Part shown: positions 15,685 to 23,788 of the stretch, in pieces
Layout of the letters: the number at the start of each line of letters is the position of its first letter
Position numbering within the stretch: position 1 is the stretch's first letter
NCBI RefSeq assembly: GCF_000701905.1
Contig: NZ_JNKC01000005.1
Coordinates: 1 to 64,000, forward strand
From: Proteiniclasticum ruminis DSM 24773
Lineage (GTDB): Bacteria; Bacillota; Clostridia; Clostridiales; Clostridiaceae
Direction of reading: 5' to 3'
DNA: 64,000 nucleotides
Notes under the pieces: generated by a model
The model's database searches: none
Seen by the model: the letters and a program-made list of their open reading frames with translations, nothing else
Told to the model about the DNA's origin: nothing
Position numbers and translations under genes: made by a program

Positions 15685-16389
15685 ATGAAATTAGCAGACA
15701 AAAATATAAAACAAGTTCGGTATCTTCTGATTCCGATTTTTATCCTATTAAGCATTTTCCTCTATTTTTATATGGATTATTTCTTTGAGACCGGTTTGGA
15801 CTATTATGGCCATTACCTCAGTGAAATGGAGAAGCCAACAGGTGAGAAGGAAAGAAGCTTTGAAGGCAAAATAGAAAATGAAAATATGACTCTGAAACTG
15901 ATCCCGCTGTCCGGTGATGATACCTTTATTGAAGTCACCGGAGAGGAGTTCACTTCGGAGTATCTTTTGGAAGGCGCCCACTTAGAGGAAACGTTCAGGC
16001 TTTTCGACGGGAGCAACCATCTTTTATTAAGCGGTACCCTTGGTTCTGAGGGGATCCGCACTGAAAATGGTGAAACCATCGATGCCTACACCTATATGCC
16101 CGTTGCAGTGGAGCCCTATGGCATCGAAAAACCAGATCCTGTACTGGTGGTGCTTATTGCTGCCGGCTTACGGGAGAGAAGCCGAGGCACGTTGCCCGTA
16201 CTCTTTCTTGGTGGCCTCATTCTGTTGTCCCTTTTCATTGACATCGCTTTTCCGGATTTTTTCTTCCGGCTGAAGAACCTGAAATGGAGAGGAGACATTG
16301 AAGTTCCAGAGCTTTATCGAACCATGCAGAGACTGTCCTGGTTTATTGGACCGTTTCTCCTCATGGCTTTTCTATACTTTTCCATCTAG
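15685..16389 (+). CDS. Membrane protein of unknown function
   Basis: A 234-residue protein that I do not recognise. One helix at about 13-31 is followed by an outside domain of about 115 residues rich in beta-like, acidic stretches ('TLKLIPLSGDDTFIEVTGEEF'). There is then a hydrophobic segment at about 148-160, a helix at about 170-190, a basic loop and a C-terminal helix at about 213-232. This is compatible with a small envelope protein having an extracellular beta domain. The ribosome site GAAGGA precedes ATG 15685. The terminator stem begins inside its stop codon. No neighbour gives a functional hint. Confidence 0.65.
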   Translation: MKLADKNIKQVRYLLIPIFILLSIFLYFYMDYFFETGLDYYGHYLSEMEKPTGEKERSFEGKIENENMTLKLIPLSGDDTFIEVTGEEFTSEYLLEGAHLEETFRLFDGSNHLLLSGTLGSEGIRTENGETIDAYTYMPVAVEPYGIEKPDPVLVVLIAAGLRERSRGTLPVLFLGGLILLSLFIDIAFPDFFFRLKNLKWRGDIEVPELYRTMQRLSWFIGPFLLMAFLYFSI

Positions 16390-16411
16390 ACCCGATGAAG
16401 GGTCTTTTTTT
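16388..16411 (+). terminator. Terminator overlapping the 15685 gene stop
   Basis: AGACCC (16388-16393), loop GATGAA, GGGTCT (16400-16405), then T to 16411. The stem shares its first two bases with the TAG stop. Confidence 0.85.
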
Positions 16412-16457
16412 CTATCTTCATTTCGGTCATTTCAGGAGATCAGAGAGAAATAAGCAG

Positions 16458-16488
16458 TTGACATTCACGTTACGTAAAGGTTTATGAT
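16458..16488 (+). promoter_or_regulatory. MerR-type autoregulated promoter with 19-bp spacer
   Basis: TTGACA (16458-16463) and TATGAT (16483-16488) are separated by 19 bp, the overlong spacing that MerR-family activators correct by untwisting DNA. TTACGTAA (16470-16477), a perfect palindrome, sits in the spacer within CACGTTACGTAAAG, resembling operators of TipA/Mta-type regulators. The regulator gene starts 20 bases downstream. Confidence 0.82.
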
Positions 16489-16508
16489 AGGAACAAGGAG
16501 GTGGCAGT

Positions 16509-17267
16509 TTGGAATACAGCATCAATGAAGTAGCCAGAATGTCTGGCATCAGCACGCGTACCCTGCGGTATTATGATGAAATTGGACTGCTTCGGCCGTT
16601 AAAAGTCCGATCCAATGGGTACCGGATTTATGGGCCGAACGAAATCAACACCCTGCAGCAGATTCTGTTTTACAGAGAGCTGGAGCTTCCCTTGGATGAC
16701 ATCCGGAAAGTCCTTGTGGATGATGCTTTCAACCGGGAAGAAGCACTACGGAGCCATTATGAGAAACTGCTTCAGAAAAGGCATCAGATTGATCTGCTGC
16801 TGGAGAATCTCAAACAGAGTTTAGAAGAAGAGAAAGGAAGGATCAGAATGAAAGACAAAGATAAGTTTCAAGGATTCAAAGAAAAAAAGCTGAAAGAAAA
16901 TGAGGAAAAATATGGCAAGGAGATCCGCGAAAAATACGGAGACGATATGGTGGAAAAATCCAATGCCAAATATATGGGAAGCTCAAAGGAGCAGCACGAT
17001 AGGGCAGAAGTTCTCTCTTCAGAAATTTTGGAGAAACTGAAAACGCTCACTGGAACCGTACCTGCGGATTCAGAAGAAGGCAAAGCTTTGGCAGAGCTCC
17101 ATAAAGAATGGCTCATGCTGTACTGGCCAGTTTATGATGTAGAAGCGCATCAGGGACTGGGGGATATGTATTTGGAAGATGAACGGTTCAAAGCCTTTTA
17201 TGATGCTGCCGTAGAAGGAGCCGCTGCCTATCTTCGGGACTGTATCTACGCATACACAAAAAAATAA
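16509..17267 (+). CDS. MerR-family regulator with TipAS effector domain
   Basis: A 252-residue transcription activator. The N-terminal winged helix is canonical (YSINEVARMSGISTRTLRYYDEIGLL, about 3-28, then the NGYRIY wing), followed by a dimerisation helix (about 75-115). The C-terminal half (about 125-250, including 'YGDDMVEKSNAKYMG' and 'HKEWLMLYWPVYDVEAHQGLGDMYLEDERF') matches the TipAS/albicidin-binding-like domain that senses thiopeptides or other bulky drugs in TipAL and Mta. The TTG start follows AGGAGGTGG. The promoter immediately upstream has the 19-bp spacer of its own targets, so autoactivation is likely. The small gene 17359 is the only close downstream partner; no efflux pump is adjacent. 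Confidence 0.9.
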   Translation: MEYSINEVARMSGISTRTLRYYDEIGLLRPLKVRSNGYRIYGPNEINTLQQILFYRELELPLDDIRKVLVDDAFNREEALRSHYEKLLQKRHQIDLLLENLKQSLEEEKGRIRMKDKDKFQGFKEKKLKENEEKYGKEIREKYGDDMVEKSNAKYMGSSKEQHDRAEVLSSEILEKLKTLTGTVPADSEEGKALAELHKEWLMLYWPVYDVEAHQGLGDMYLEDERFKAFYDAAVEGAAAYLRDCIYAYTKK

Positions 17268-17358
17268 TTAAAAATCGTTTACAAAAATTTCAGTGTGCGT
17301 CTTTTCCTATGTGCTACAGTGAATGTACTACAATATCACATGGAAAGGAGACGCTGAC

Positions 17359-17628
17359 ATGGATGATAAACTGAAAGATCAGGAAGTGCTGGGAGAACGT
17401 TGGGAAGATCTGAAAAACCGAGATCCGAAGAACACAAGCCAGGAAATCAAGCTTCTAAAGAAAAAAATCAGATATCTGAAAGAGAAAGTACAGTCCTATG
17501 AGGATGAACTGGCCGTTCTTGAAGGCGGGTATGCTGTAAAAGAACGTTATACCGTTCGGGAAGAAGGGATGGACCATTTGGCGGAACTCACAAACACCGT
17601 TGGGGATGATCATACAAGAAAATTCTAA
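17359..17628 (+). CDS. Small charged coiled-coil protein, unknown
   Basis: An 89-residue protein, unrecognised. The middle (about 28-58, 'EIKLLKKKIRYLKEKVQSYEDELAVLEGG') is a leucine-zipper-like coiled coil, and the ends are acidic and polar. ATG 17359 is 8 bases after AAAGGAG; the upstream in-frame ATG at 17323 has no ribosome site. It has its own terminator, 16 bases after the stop. It follows the MerR gene by 91 bases and could be a target of it or independent; no clean promoter was found in the gap. Confidence 0.6.
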   Translation: MDDKLKDQEVLGERWEDLKNRDPKNTSQEIKLLKKKIRYLKEKVQSYEDELAVLEGGYAVKERYTVREEGMDHLAELTNTVGDDHTRKF

Positions 17629-17643
17629 AGCCATTTAGATCAG

Positions 17644-17684
17644 AAAGCAGGGAATCTTCCGTATAGAAGATCCACCTGCTTTTT
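17644..17684 (+). terminator. Terminator after the small coiled-coil gene
   Basis: AGCAGG (17646-17651) pairs with CCTGCT (17675-17680), with an inner TCTTC/AGAAGA pairing, then TTTTT. Confidence 0.75.
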
Positions 17685-17760
17685 GTATTTATGAACCATG
17701 CTCTTGATTCTTAAGATAGATACGTAGTCAGAAACAAAAGGGAATTACACAGAGTGTTTA

Positions 17761-17789
17761 TTGACAAGAAGTGTCAATTATGGCATACT
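17761..17789 (+). promoter_or_regulatory. Promoter with palindromic -35 for the DUF454 gene
   Basis: TTGACA (17761-17766) and CATACT (17784-17789) have a 17-bp spacer. The -35 is half of a perfect inverted repeat, TTGACA-AGAAG-TGTCAA (17761-17777), so a dimeric repressor could cover it. Confidence 0.6.
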
Positions 17790-17836
17790 TTTTTCAGTAA
17801 ATAACACTTTACATTCTGCTGGAAGGAGGATACTTA

Positions 17837-18208
17837 TTGAAAATACTCTATATTGTTTTAGGGTTCCTGTTTTTTGGGCTTGGTGCCATTGGCGCACTTC
17901 TGCCAGTTTTACCCACTACACCGTTTCTTCTTCTGGCATCCTTTTTCTTCGCCAAAGGATCCGATCGCTTCAATCACTGGTTTATGAATACCAGTTTATA
18001 TAAGAATCATCTGGAGTCTTTTTATAAAGATCGCTCCATGACACGAAAAACAAAGATTTCACTGTTAACCTTCGCCACCACCATGATGCTCCTGTCTCTA
18101 CTTCTCATGCCTAACCTCTATGGGAAGATGTTCATGGTGTTTATGATTGTTTTTCTGCATTATTATTTCCACTTCAGAATCAGAACCATTCAGGAGACAC
18201 AGTCATAA
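17837..18208 (+). CDS. YbaN-like inner membrane protein (DUF454)
   Basis: A 123-residue membrane protein of the YbaN/DUF454 family. The family opening is clear: a helix with 'GFLFFGLGAIGALLPVLPTTPFLLLASFFFAKGS' character (G-x-x-LP-x-LPTTPF), then 'W....YK..L..F' and two further helices at about 75-110. Function is unknown. The TTG start at 17837 follows AAGGAGGA by 6 bases. It is a single-gene transcription unit between its promoter and terminator. Confidence 0.85.
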   Translation: MKILYIVLGFLFFGLGAIGALLPVLPTTPFLLLASFFFAKGSDRFNHWFMNTSLYKNHLESFYKDRSMTRKTKISLLTFATTMMLLSLLLMPNLYGKMFMVFMIVFLHYYFHFRIRTIQETQS

Positions 18209-18226
18209 GGCAATCATACTTCGCAG

Positions 18227-18254
18227 GACGCCTGTAACCGAGGCGTCTTTTTTT
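18227..18254 (+). terminator. Terminator after the DUF454 gene
   Basis: GACGCCT (18227-18233), 7-base loop, AGGCGTC (18241-18247), then seven T. Confidence 0.9.
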
Positions 18255-18336
18255 CCGTCTGGAATCCTGTATAATAGGTACAATAGACATCTATGAGCCC
18301 ATCCCAGAAACTAGGAAGATAAGGGGAGATACAACT

Positions 18337-19632
18337 GTGAATCAAAAGACCAATCCGAATAAACTCATGAACATTCTCATTCTATCTGTACTCTGCCTGG
18401 TGCCGCTCTGTACGGTACCGGTGGATGGAAAATTAGAGACTATGTGGCCGAAGCTGATTCTTCTCGCTTTTTTATCTGTTTTCTTTTTATACGTCTGGCT
18501 CAGAAACAGAGATGCTCTTCATCTCGTGGAACCGGACAGAGAAAACATCTATCTGGGCGCCTATGTTCTTCTTGCAGGGATTGCAACGGTTCTGTCCATC
18601 AGTCCCTATATTTCCTTTTGGGGGTCCTCCTATCGGCATGATGGGTTCCTTGCACTGATTCTTTACGTGTTTGCCTATCTCATGGCACGAAACGCCAAAG
18701 GCATCCAGCGGTACTTTTTTCAAGCCCTTACGGTGACTTCAGTCCTTGTGTCGATTTATGCCATCCTGCAGTTTTATAAGATTGATCCAGTCCCCCACAG
18801 AATTTACCATATGGACTGGGTGGGGCTCGCCTTTTCCACCATGGGAAACCCGAACTTCCTGGGATCCTATCTGACGCTGTCTTTGCCTGTGCCTCTTTAT
18901 CTCTACTTTTACAAAGAGAAAAAAGCAGGGCTCGCGGCCTATATGATCATTTTTCTAGCCCTCCTCGCCACGAGAACCCGTGGGGCCTGGATTGGCAGCT
19001 TTATCGGACTTCTGTCTTTTCTTTTCTACCATCGGCAGGCCTACGGGTTTCAGAAACGTGAGATCAGAAGAGTCCTCACCGTCATCATTGCGTCCTTCGC
19101 AGTCCTCGGATTCTTTATGCTCACTTCAGGGGACACATTTCTCACCCGTTTTCTTTCCATCTTTCTGGACTTCTCCAAAATTGTTAGGCAGGAAGAAGGG
19201 GCTGAAATGGGCGGATCCTATCGGGTATATCTATGGGGGAAATCCATAGAGCTGATCCGTATGAAACCTCTCATTGGTCATGGCCTGGACACCATGTACC
19301 TTGCGATGAATGAAAACTTCAGACCTCAGATCATCTATGATTTCGGCCGGTATATGAATTGGGACAAAGCGCACAACGAGTATCTCAACATTGCCGTTTC
19401 CTCCGGAATTCCATCTCTTATTTTTTACCTGGCTTTTTTGAGAAGAACGCTCAAGAAAGGCTATGGAAAACTGAAGAGTCATCCAGCTTATGTTCCACTC
19501 ATGGCTTCGGTCACCGGATATCTGGTCCAGGCGCTCTTCAACATTCAGGTGGTGATGGTGTATTATGTTTTCCTGGTATTTATAGGTCTCTTGTCTGCAA
19601 AAGAAGCTTTCAAAGAAGAATACCAAGCGTAG
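18337..19632 (+). CDS. O-antigen ligase/polymerase-like membrane protein
   Basis: A 431-residue polytopic protein with about ten helices of the O-antigen ligase family (Wzy_C/WaaL fold). The tell-tale segments are 'LLATRTRGAWIGSFIGL' (RTRGAW), a large loop at about 270-350 containing 'LIGHGLDT', and 'DKAHNEYLNIAVSSGIPSL', whose His is the catalytic residue in WaaL. Such proteins transfer polyprenyl-linked glycans to lipid or protein acceptors outside the membrane; in Firmicutes they serve surface polysaccharide or glycoprotein assembly. The GTG start follows AAGGGGAG. TATAAT lies at 18270-18275. No glycan genes are adjacent, so the substrate is unknown. Confidence 0.82.
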   Translation: MNQKTNPNKLMNILILSVLCLVPLCTVPVDGKLETMWPKLILLAFLSVFFLYVWLRNRDALHLVEPDRENIYLGAYVLLAGIATVLSISPYISFWGSSYRHDGFLALILYVFAYLMARNAKGIQRYFFQALTVTSVLVSIYAILQFYKIDPVPHRIYHMDWVGLAFSTMGNPNFLGSYLTLSLPVPLYLYFYKEKKAGLAAYMIIFLALLATRTRGAWIGSFIGLLSFLFYHRQAYGFQKREIRRVLTVIIASFAVLGFFMLTSGDTFLTRFLSIFLDFSKIVRQEEGAEMGGSYRVYLWGKSIELIRMKPLIGHGLDTMYLAMNENFRPQIIYDFGRYMNWDKAHNEYLNIAVSSGIPSLIFYLAFLRRTLKKGYGKLKSHPAYVPLMASVTGYLVQALFNIQVVMVYYVFLVFIGLLSAKEAFKEEYQA

Positions 19633-19660
19633 ATCCATGCTGAGAATCCACACATTTCTT

Positions 19661-19686
19661 AAAACACCTTCGGGTGTTTTTTTTTT
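19661..19686 (+). terminator. Terminator after the O-antigen-ligase-like gene
   Basis: AAAACACC, TTCG tetraloop, GGTGTTTT, then T to 19686. Confidence 0.92.
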
Positions 19687-19836
19687 GCGTTCTTTTCAAA
19701 AAACCATGGGAATCAGGAGATCAGGCCACGGAAACACCCGTGTAATTCTTATAAAATCTTTAAAATCTGAATTTATATAAATAAGAGAAAAATAGAGGTA
19801 TATGAAGATAATGAGAGAAAAAACCTGTTAATTTTA

Positions 19837-19890
19837 TTGTAAGGAGGTTCGAGCGGGAAGGTACAATAGGTATATAGTTTGAAAGTCAAA
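19837..19890 (+). promoter_or_regulatory. Promoter and FabT-like operator of the fatty acid operon
   Basis: TTGTAA (19837-19842) and TACAAT (19862-19867), 19-bp spacer, are a fair promoter. Just downstream, TTTGA-AAG-TCAAA (19878-19890) is a perfect 5-bp inverted repeat matching the TTTGA-N2/3-TCAAA core bound by FabT, the MarR-family repressor of fatty acid genes in streptococci. It lies about 37 bases before the fabH start. No MarR gene is in the operon. Confidence 0.6.
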
Positions 19891-19926
19891 TATTTTTTAA
19901 TTCAAAGGAAATGGGAGGCGGAACAT

Positions 19927-20898
19927 ATGGCGAGAATCATCGGAACAGGAAGTTACCTTCCAGAAACAGCATACAGCAATGAAGATATGGAAAAAATTGT
20001 GGAAACCAGTGATGAGTGGATTTATACAAGAACTGGAATCAGAAGCCGTCATTTTTCGAATGCATCGGAAAACACAGGCGATATGGGGTATTTCGCAGCG
20101 AAGCGAGCATTGGAGAATGCCGGAGTAGATGCGTCGGAAATTGACTGCATTCTCGTGGCGACAACAACCCCTGAAAGTCTGGTGCCAAACACCAGCAGCT
20201 ACATCCAGGCAAAGCTTGGCGTGCCCGGGGCATCCTGCCTTGATCTCAATGCGGCATGCTCTGGATTCATTTATGGACTGGAACTGGCTGGAGCTCTTCT
20301 TCAAATGGGACAGAAAAAGAAAATTCTTCTCATAGGTACGGAAGTGCTTTCTAAAATAACAGATTTTACAGACAGAAAGAGCTGTGTGCTTTTTGGTGAC
20401 GGAGCAGGAGCGGTGGTGCTTGACAGTGGAGATAATGCATTCCATGTTGTCACTGGCGCAGACGGTTCTAAAGGGGAATGTCTTTCCACTGGAACTTTTA
20501 AAGTAGAGAATATACTGGAAAAAAGTGAACCTTATTCCCAGTATATCGCCATGGATGGAAAGGAAGTCTATAAGTTTGCAGTGAATATTTTGCCAGAAGT
20601 ACTCAGTGAAGCTGTGGAGAAGGGTGGAGGCAGTGTTTCTTCCCTGGATCATGTGATTCCCCATCAGGCGAACTTTAGAATCATTCAAGCAGCAGCAAAG
20701 AAACTTCAGCTCCCTCTGGAGAAGTTCTATATGAACATCGATCACGTGGGGAACACATCCGCGGCATCCATTGCCATTGCGCTGGATGAGATGAATCGGA
20801 AGAAACTCCTCAAAAAGGGTCAAAAAATCGGTATGGTTGGTTTTGGTGGTGGTCTCACTTATGGGGCATGTTATTTGACATGGACCATTGAGTCCTAG
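19927..20898 (+). CDS. fabH: Beta-ketoacyl-ACP synthase III
   Basis: A 323-residue initiating condensing enzyme that joins acetyl-CoA (or a branched starter) to malonyl-ACP. The catalytic Cys is in DLNAACSGFIYGL, the His in HQANFRII and the Asn in HVGNTSAASIAI, all typical of FabH. ATG 19927 follows GGGAGGCGG by 5 bases and gives the standard start MARIIGTGSYLPE; a longer frame from 19879 would run through the operator. First gene of the eleven-gene lipid operon; 43 bases separate it from acpP. Confidence 0.96.
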   Translation: MARIIGTGSYLPETAYSNEDMEKIVETSDEWIYTRTGIRSRHFSNASENTGDMGYFAAKRALENAGVDASEIDCILVATTTPESLVPNTSSYIQAKLGVPGASCLDLNAACSGFIYGLELAGALLQMGQKKKILLIGTEVLSKITDFTDRKSCVLFGDGAGAVVLDSGDNAFHVVTGADGSKGECLSTGTFKVENILEKSEPYSQYIAMDGKEVYKFAVNILPEVLSEAVEKGGGSVSSLDHVIPHQANFRIIQAAAKKLQLPLEKFYMNIDHVGNTSAASIAIALDEMNRKKLLKKGQKIGMVGFGGGLTYGACYLTWTIES

Positions 20899-20941
20899 AT
20901 CCTATCTTACATAAAAAAATAAAATTTTGGAGGAATTATCA

Positions 20942-21166
20942 ATGATTTTTGAAAAAGTAAAGGAAATACTCATGAAGGAACTGAACCTGTCTGGAGAAGA
21001 AGTGACCATGGAGGCATCATTTGAAGCCCTTGGCATCGATTCTTTGGATCTTGTGGAACTTGTGATGCAGCTGGAAGAAGAGTTTGACATCAGTATGGAA
21101 GAAACAGAAGAAATGAAGACAGTTGAGGATGTTGTACGTTACATCGAAAAAGCAAAAGAAGCGTAA
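20942..21166 (+). CDS. acpP: Acyl carrier protein (fatty acid synthase)
   Basis: A 74-residue acidic protein with the canonical attachment motif [13 protein letters not shown] 20942 follows TTGGAGGA; an upstream TTG at 20927 lies within the ribosome site and is rejected. It carries the growing chain for all Fab enzymes here. Compare the second, divergent ACP at 3028, whose DSL is NSY. Confidence 0.95.
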   Translation: MIFEKVKEILMKELNLSGEEVTMEASFEALGIDSLDLVELVMQLEEEFDISMEETEEMKTVEDVVRYIEKAKEA

Positions 21167-21178
21167 TAGAGGTGCACT

Positions 21179-22096
21179 ATGAAGAATCGTATATGTGAAC
21201 TGCTGGGAATTAAGTATCCCGTGTTCCAGGGAGCCATGGCCTGGCTCTCCGATGGAGCTCTAGCTGCTGCAGTCTCCAACGCTGGAGGCCTTGGCATCAT
21301 CGCCGGAGGCAATGCGGAAGGGCATATCATCCGGGAAGAGATCCGAAAAGCAAAAGCCTTAACGGATAAACCCTTTGGCGTCAACATCATGCTGCTCAGC
21401 CCCTATAAAGATGAAGTCATCGAAGTGGTGCTGGAAGAGAAAGTGGCCATGGTCACAACGGGTGCCGGAAACCCTGGAAAATACATCGAAAGGTTTCATC
21501 AGGCGGGCATTAAAGTGTTTCCTGTGATTCCTTCTGTGGCACTTGCTAAGAAAATGGAGAAGTTTGGCGCAGATGGCGTCATCGCAGAAGGAAATGAAGC
21601 AGGAGGACACATCGGAAAGCTTTCTTCCATGGTGCTGACTCCTCAGGTTTGTGATGCGGTATCCATTCCTGTGGTCATGGCTGGAGGCATCGGAGACCAT
21701 CGAGGTGTCGATGCGGCTTTCATTCTCGGTGCGGAAGGCGTACAGCTAGGCACCTACTTCATCCTGGCAGATGAATGCAGAGCCCATGAGAATTACAAAG
21801 CCATGGTGGAAAAAGCAGGAGATCTCGACACCACCGTCACCGGACGGTTTACAGGACATCCTGTACAGGTGCTCAGAAATAAACTGACAAGAAGATTTGA
21901 AGAGCTGGAAAAAAATGGCGGTTCTCTGGAAGACTATGACACTCTTGGAAGAGGATCTCTCTACCAGTCTGTCATTGTGGGAGACTTGGAAAAAGGATCC
22001 TTCATGGCAGGTCAGATTGCAGGGCTTGTATCAAAACGCGGCACCTGCGATGAACTCATGGCTCATCTTCTGAAAGATGTGAAAAGCATAGAGTAA
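21179..22096 (+). CDS. fabK: Enoyl-ACP reductase II (FMN-dependent)
   Basis: A 305-residue TIM-barrel flavoprotein of the NMO/2-nitropropane-dioxygenase family, performing the last reduction of each elongation cycle. Markers: 'KYPVFQGAMAWLSDGALAAAVSNAGGLGII' at the N terminus, 'AEGNEAGGHIG' for FMN contact, and 'VMAGGIGDHRGVDAAFILGAEGVQLGT'. FabK replaces FabI, so triclosan-type inhibitors of FabI would not act on it. Located between acpP and fabD, as in streptococci and clostridia. Confidence 0.95.
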   Translation: MKNRICELLGIKYPVFQGAMAWLSDGALAAAVSNAGGLGIIAGGNAEGHIIREEIRKAKALTDKPFGVNIMLLSPYKDEVIEVVLEEKVAMVTTGAGNPGKYIERFHQAGIKVFPVIPSVALAKKMEKFGADGVIAEGNEAGGHIGKLSSMVLTPQVCDAVSIPVVMAGGIGDHRGVDAAFILGAEGVQLGTYFILADECRAHENYKAMVEKAGDLDTTVTGRFTGHPVQVLRNKLTRRFEELEKNGGSLEDYDTLGRGSLYQSVIVGDLEKGSFMAGQIAGLVSKRGTCDELMAHLLKDVKSIE

Positions 22097-22120
22097 CGAT
22101 AAAAAAGGAGACATGGACAG

Positions 22121-23041
22121 ATGGCAATACGCTTTTACTTCCCCGGACAGGGGGCACAATATGAGAATATGGGCATGGATTTTTACGAATCCTTCGATTC
22201 CTATAAAAAACTTCAGGAGGAAGTGGCCCTCGTCGCAGATCTGCCTCTTTTAGAAATCCTGAAGGATCCGGATGCGCTTTCTGAAACGGAGAATGCGCAG
22301 CTGGCCATCTTTTCCATGAGCTTTGGCATCGCAAAGCTTCTTTCGGAAGAAGGGATCTTTGCAGATGAAGTCATGGGCATCAGTCTAGGAGAATATGCAG
22401 CTCTTGCTTACAGTGGAGCAGTTCGGCAGCTGGATACAGTGAAAATGCTGAAAAAGCGTTCCTATTTCATGTCCTTGGCAGCCAAGGAGAAAGAAGGGTT
22501 TCTAGCCGCAGTTTCTTTCCTGGAGGAGTCTCTTGTGGAAGAAGCGGTCTCCACCACAGAAAACGTCTATGTCTCAAACTATAATGCGCCCAATCAGCTG
22601 GTTGTGGGGGGAGATGCACAGAAGAAAGAGGAGATTCTTTCAAAACTGAAGGAAAAGGGCGCAAAGAAAGTCACTTTCCTTTCCGTTTCCGGTGCTTTCC
22701 ATACGAAATATATGGAAAAAGCGGCTCTTTATTATGGAGAATATCTGAAAAACATCAAGTTCTTCCCACCAGAAATTCCAGTCTATGCCAATGTCAAAGG
22801 GAACCTCTATGAAAGAGGGGATGACTTCAGAAAACTTCTTTCCGATCATGTGGATCATCCCGTAAGACTGTCTAGTATCCTCTCTTCTATGGAAAAGAAA
22901 GAAGAGGATCTTCATGTGGTCCTTGGACCTGGAAAAGCCATGGCGTCCATTCTCAAGCAGAACAAGGTGCCAGGAGAAGTGGTCCTTGTGAGCAGTGTGG
23001 AACAGTTCAAAGAAGCAGTTAGAAGAGTGAAGGAGAGGTAA
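22121..23041 (+). CDS. fabD: Malonyl-CoA:ACP transacylase
   Basis: A 306-residue enzyme that loads malonyl groups on ACP. The N terminus 'FYFPGQGAQYENMGMDFY' is canonical. The nucleophile is Ser88 in MGISLGEYAAL, where Ile87 replaces the His of GHSLGE; clostridial FabD proteins often vary here, so this is not a defect. The second catalytic His is in GAFHTKYM. The ribosome site is AAAGGAG. The fabG start follows two bases after the stop. Confidence 0.95.
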   Translation: MAIRFYFPGQGAQYENMGMDFYESFDSYKKLQEEVALVADLPLLEILKDPDALSETENAQLAIFSMSFGIAKLLSEEGIFADEVMGISLGEYAALAYSGAVRQLDTVKMLKKRSYFMSLAAKEKEGFLAAVSFLEESLVEEAVSTTENVYVSNYNAPNQLVVGGDAQKKEEILSKLKEKGAKKVTFLSVSGAFHTKYMEKAALYYGEYLKNIKFFPPEIPVYANVKGNLYERGDDFRKLLSDHVDHPVRLSSILSSMEKKEEDLHVVLGPGKAMASILKQNKVPGEVVLVSSVEQFKEAVRRVKER

Positions 23042-23043
23042 TT

Positions 23044-23775
23044 ATGTCAAAAAAGACTTGTATCATCACAGGAAGCGGCAGAGGCATCGGTAAAGCCTGC
23101 GCCACTCATTTTGCGAGAAACGGCTACAATGTGGTGGTGAATTATGTGAACCGGGAACCTTCGGCGCTGATTGAGGAACTGGAGGAAATGAACGCCTCCT
23201 ATCTGGTTGTCCAAGGAGATGTGTCAAAATCAGAAGTTGCCAAAGAAATGGTTCAGAAAGCAGTAGAAGCCTTTGGCCAGATTGATGTTCTCATCAACAA
23301 CGCAGGAATCACAAAAGATGGACTTCTTATGAGAATGAAAGAGGAAGACTTCATGTCCGTTCTGGAGGTGAATCTATTAGGGGCATTCCAGATGACCAAA
23401 GAAGTGACATCCCACATGATGAAGAAGCGTCAAGGAAGAATCATCAATATTTCTTCTGTGGTGGGGATCCATGGAAATGCAGGGCAAAGCAATTACGCAG
23501 CCTCTAAAGCGGGACTCATCGGGTTTACCCTGTCCATGGCGAAAGAACTGGGAAAAAGAAACATCACCTGCAACGCCATTGCCCCCGGGTTCATTGAGAC
23601 GGAGATGACAGATGTCCTCAGCGACAAAGTCAAAGAATCCCTCTATGAGAGAATTTCACTGGGGCATCTGGGAAAGACAGAAGATGTGGCAAACCTTGCC
23701 TATTTCCTGGCTGGAGAAGAAAGTGCCTATATCACCGGTCAAGTCATCAAAGTAGATGGCGGCATGAGCCTTTAG
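23044..23775 (+). CDS. fabG: 3-oxoacyl-ACP reductase
   Basis: A 243-residue short-chain dehydrogenase using NADPH. Motifs: TGSGRGIGKA (cofactor loop), NNAG, the catalytic Ser in 'NISSVVG' and YAASK (Tyr/Lys). The C terminus 'YITGQVIKVDGGMSL' is standard FabG. The overlap-like spacing to fabD and 13-base gap to fabF indicate co-expression. Confidence 0.96.
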   Translation: MSKKTCIITGSGRGIGKACATHFARNGYNVVVNYVNREPSALIEELEEMNASYLVVQGDVSKSEVAKEMVQKAVEAFGQIDVLINNAGITKDGLLMRMKEEDFMSVLEVNLLGAFQMTKEVTSHMMKKRQGRIINISSVVGIHGNAGQSNYAASKAGLIGFTLSMAKELGKRNITCNAIAPGFIETEMTDVLSDKVKESLYERISLGHLGKTEDVANLAYFLAGEESAYITGQVIKVDGGMSL

Positions 23776-23788
23776 GAGGAGTACAGAC

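Noticed and set aside
19897-20823. Minus-strand open frame of 308 codons opposite fabH
   Set aside because: Lies wholly across fabH; Cys/His/Phe-rich product of no known kind and no ribosome site.
22376-22396. FabD motif GISLGE read as a broken active site
   Set aside because: The nucleophile Ser and second His are intact and clostridial FabD proteins commonly vary at this His.
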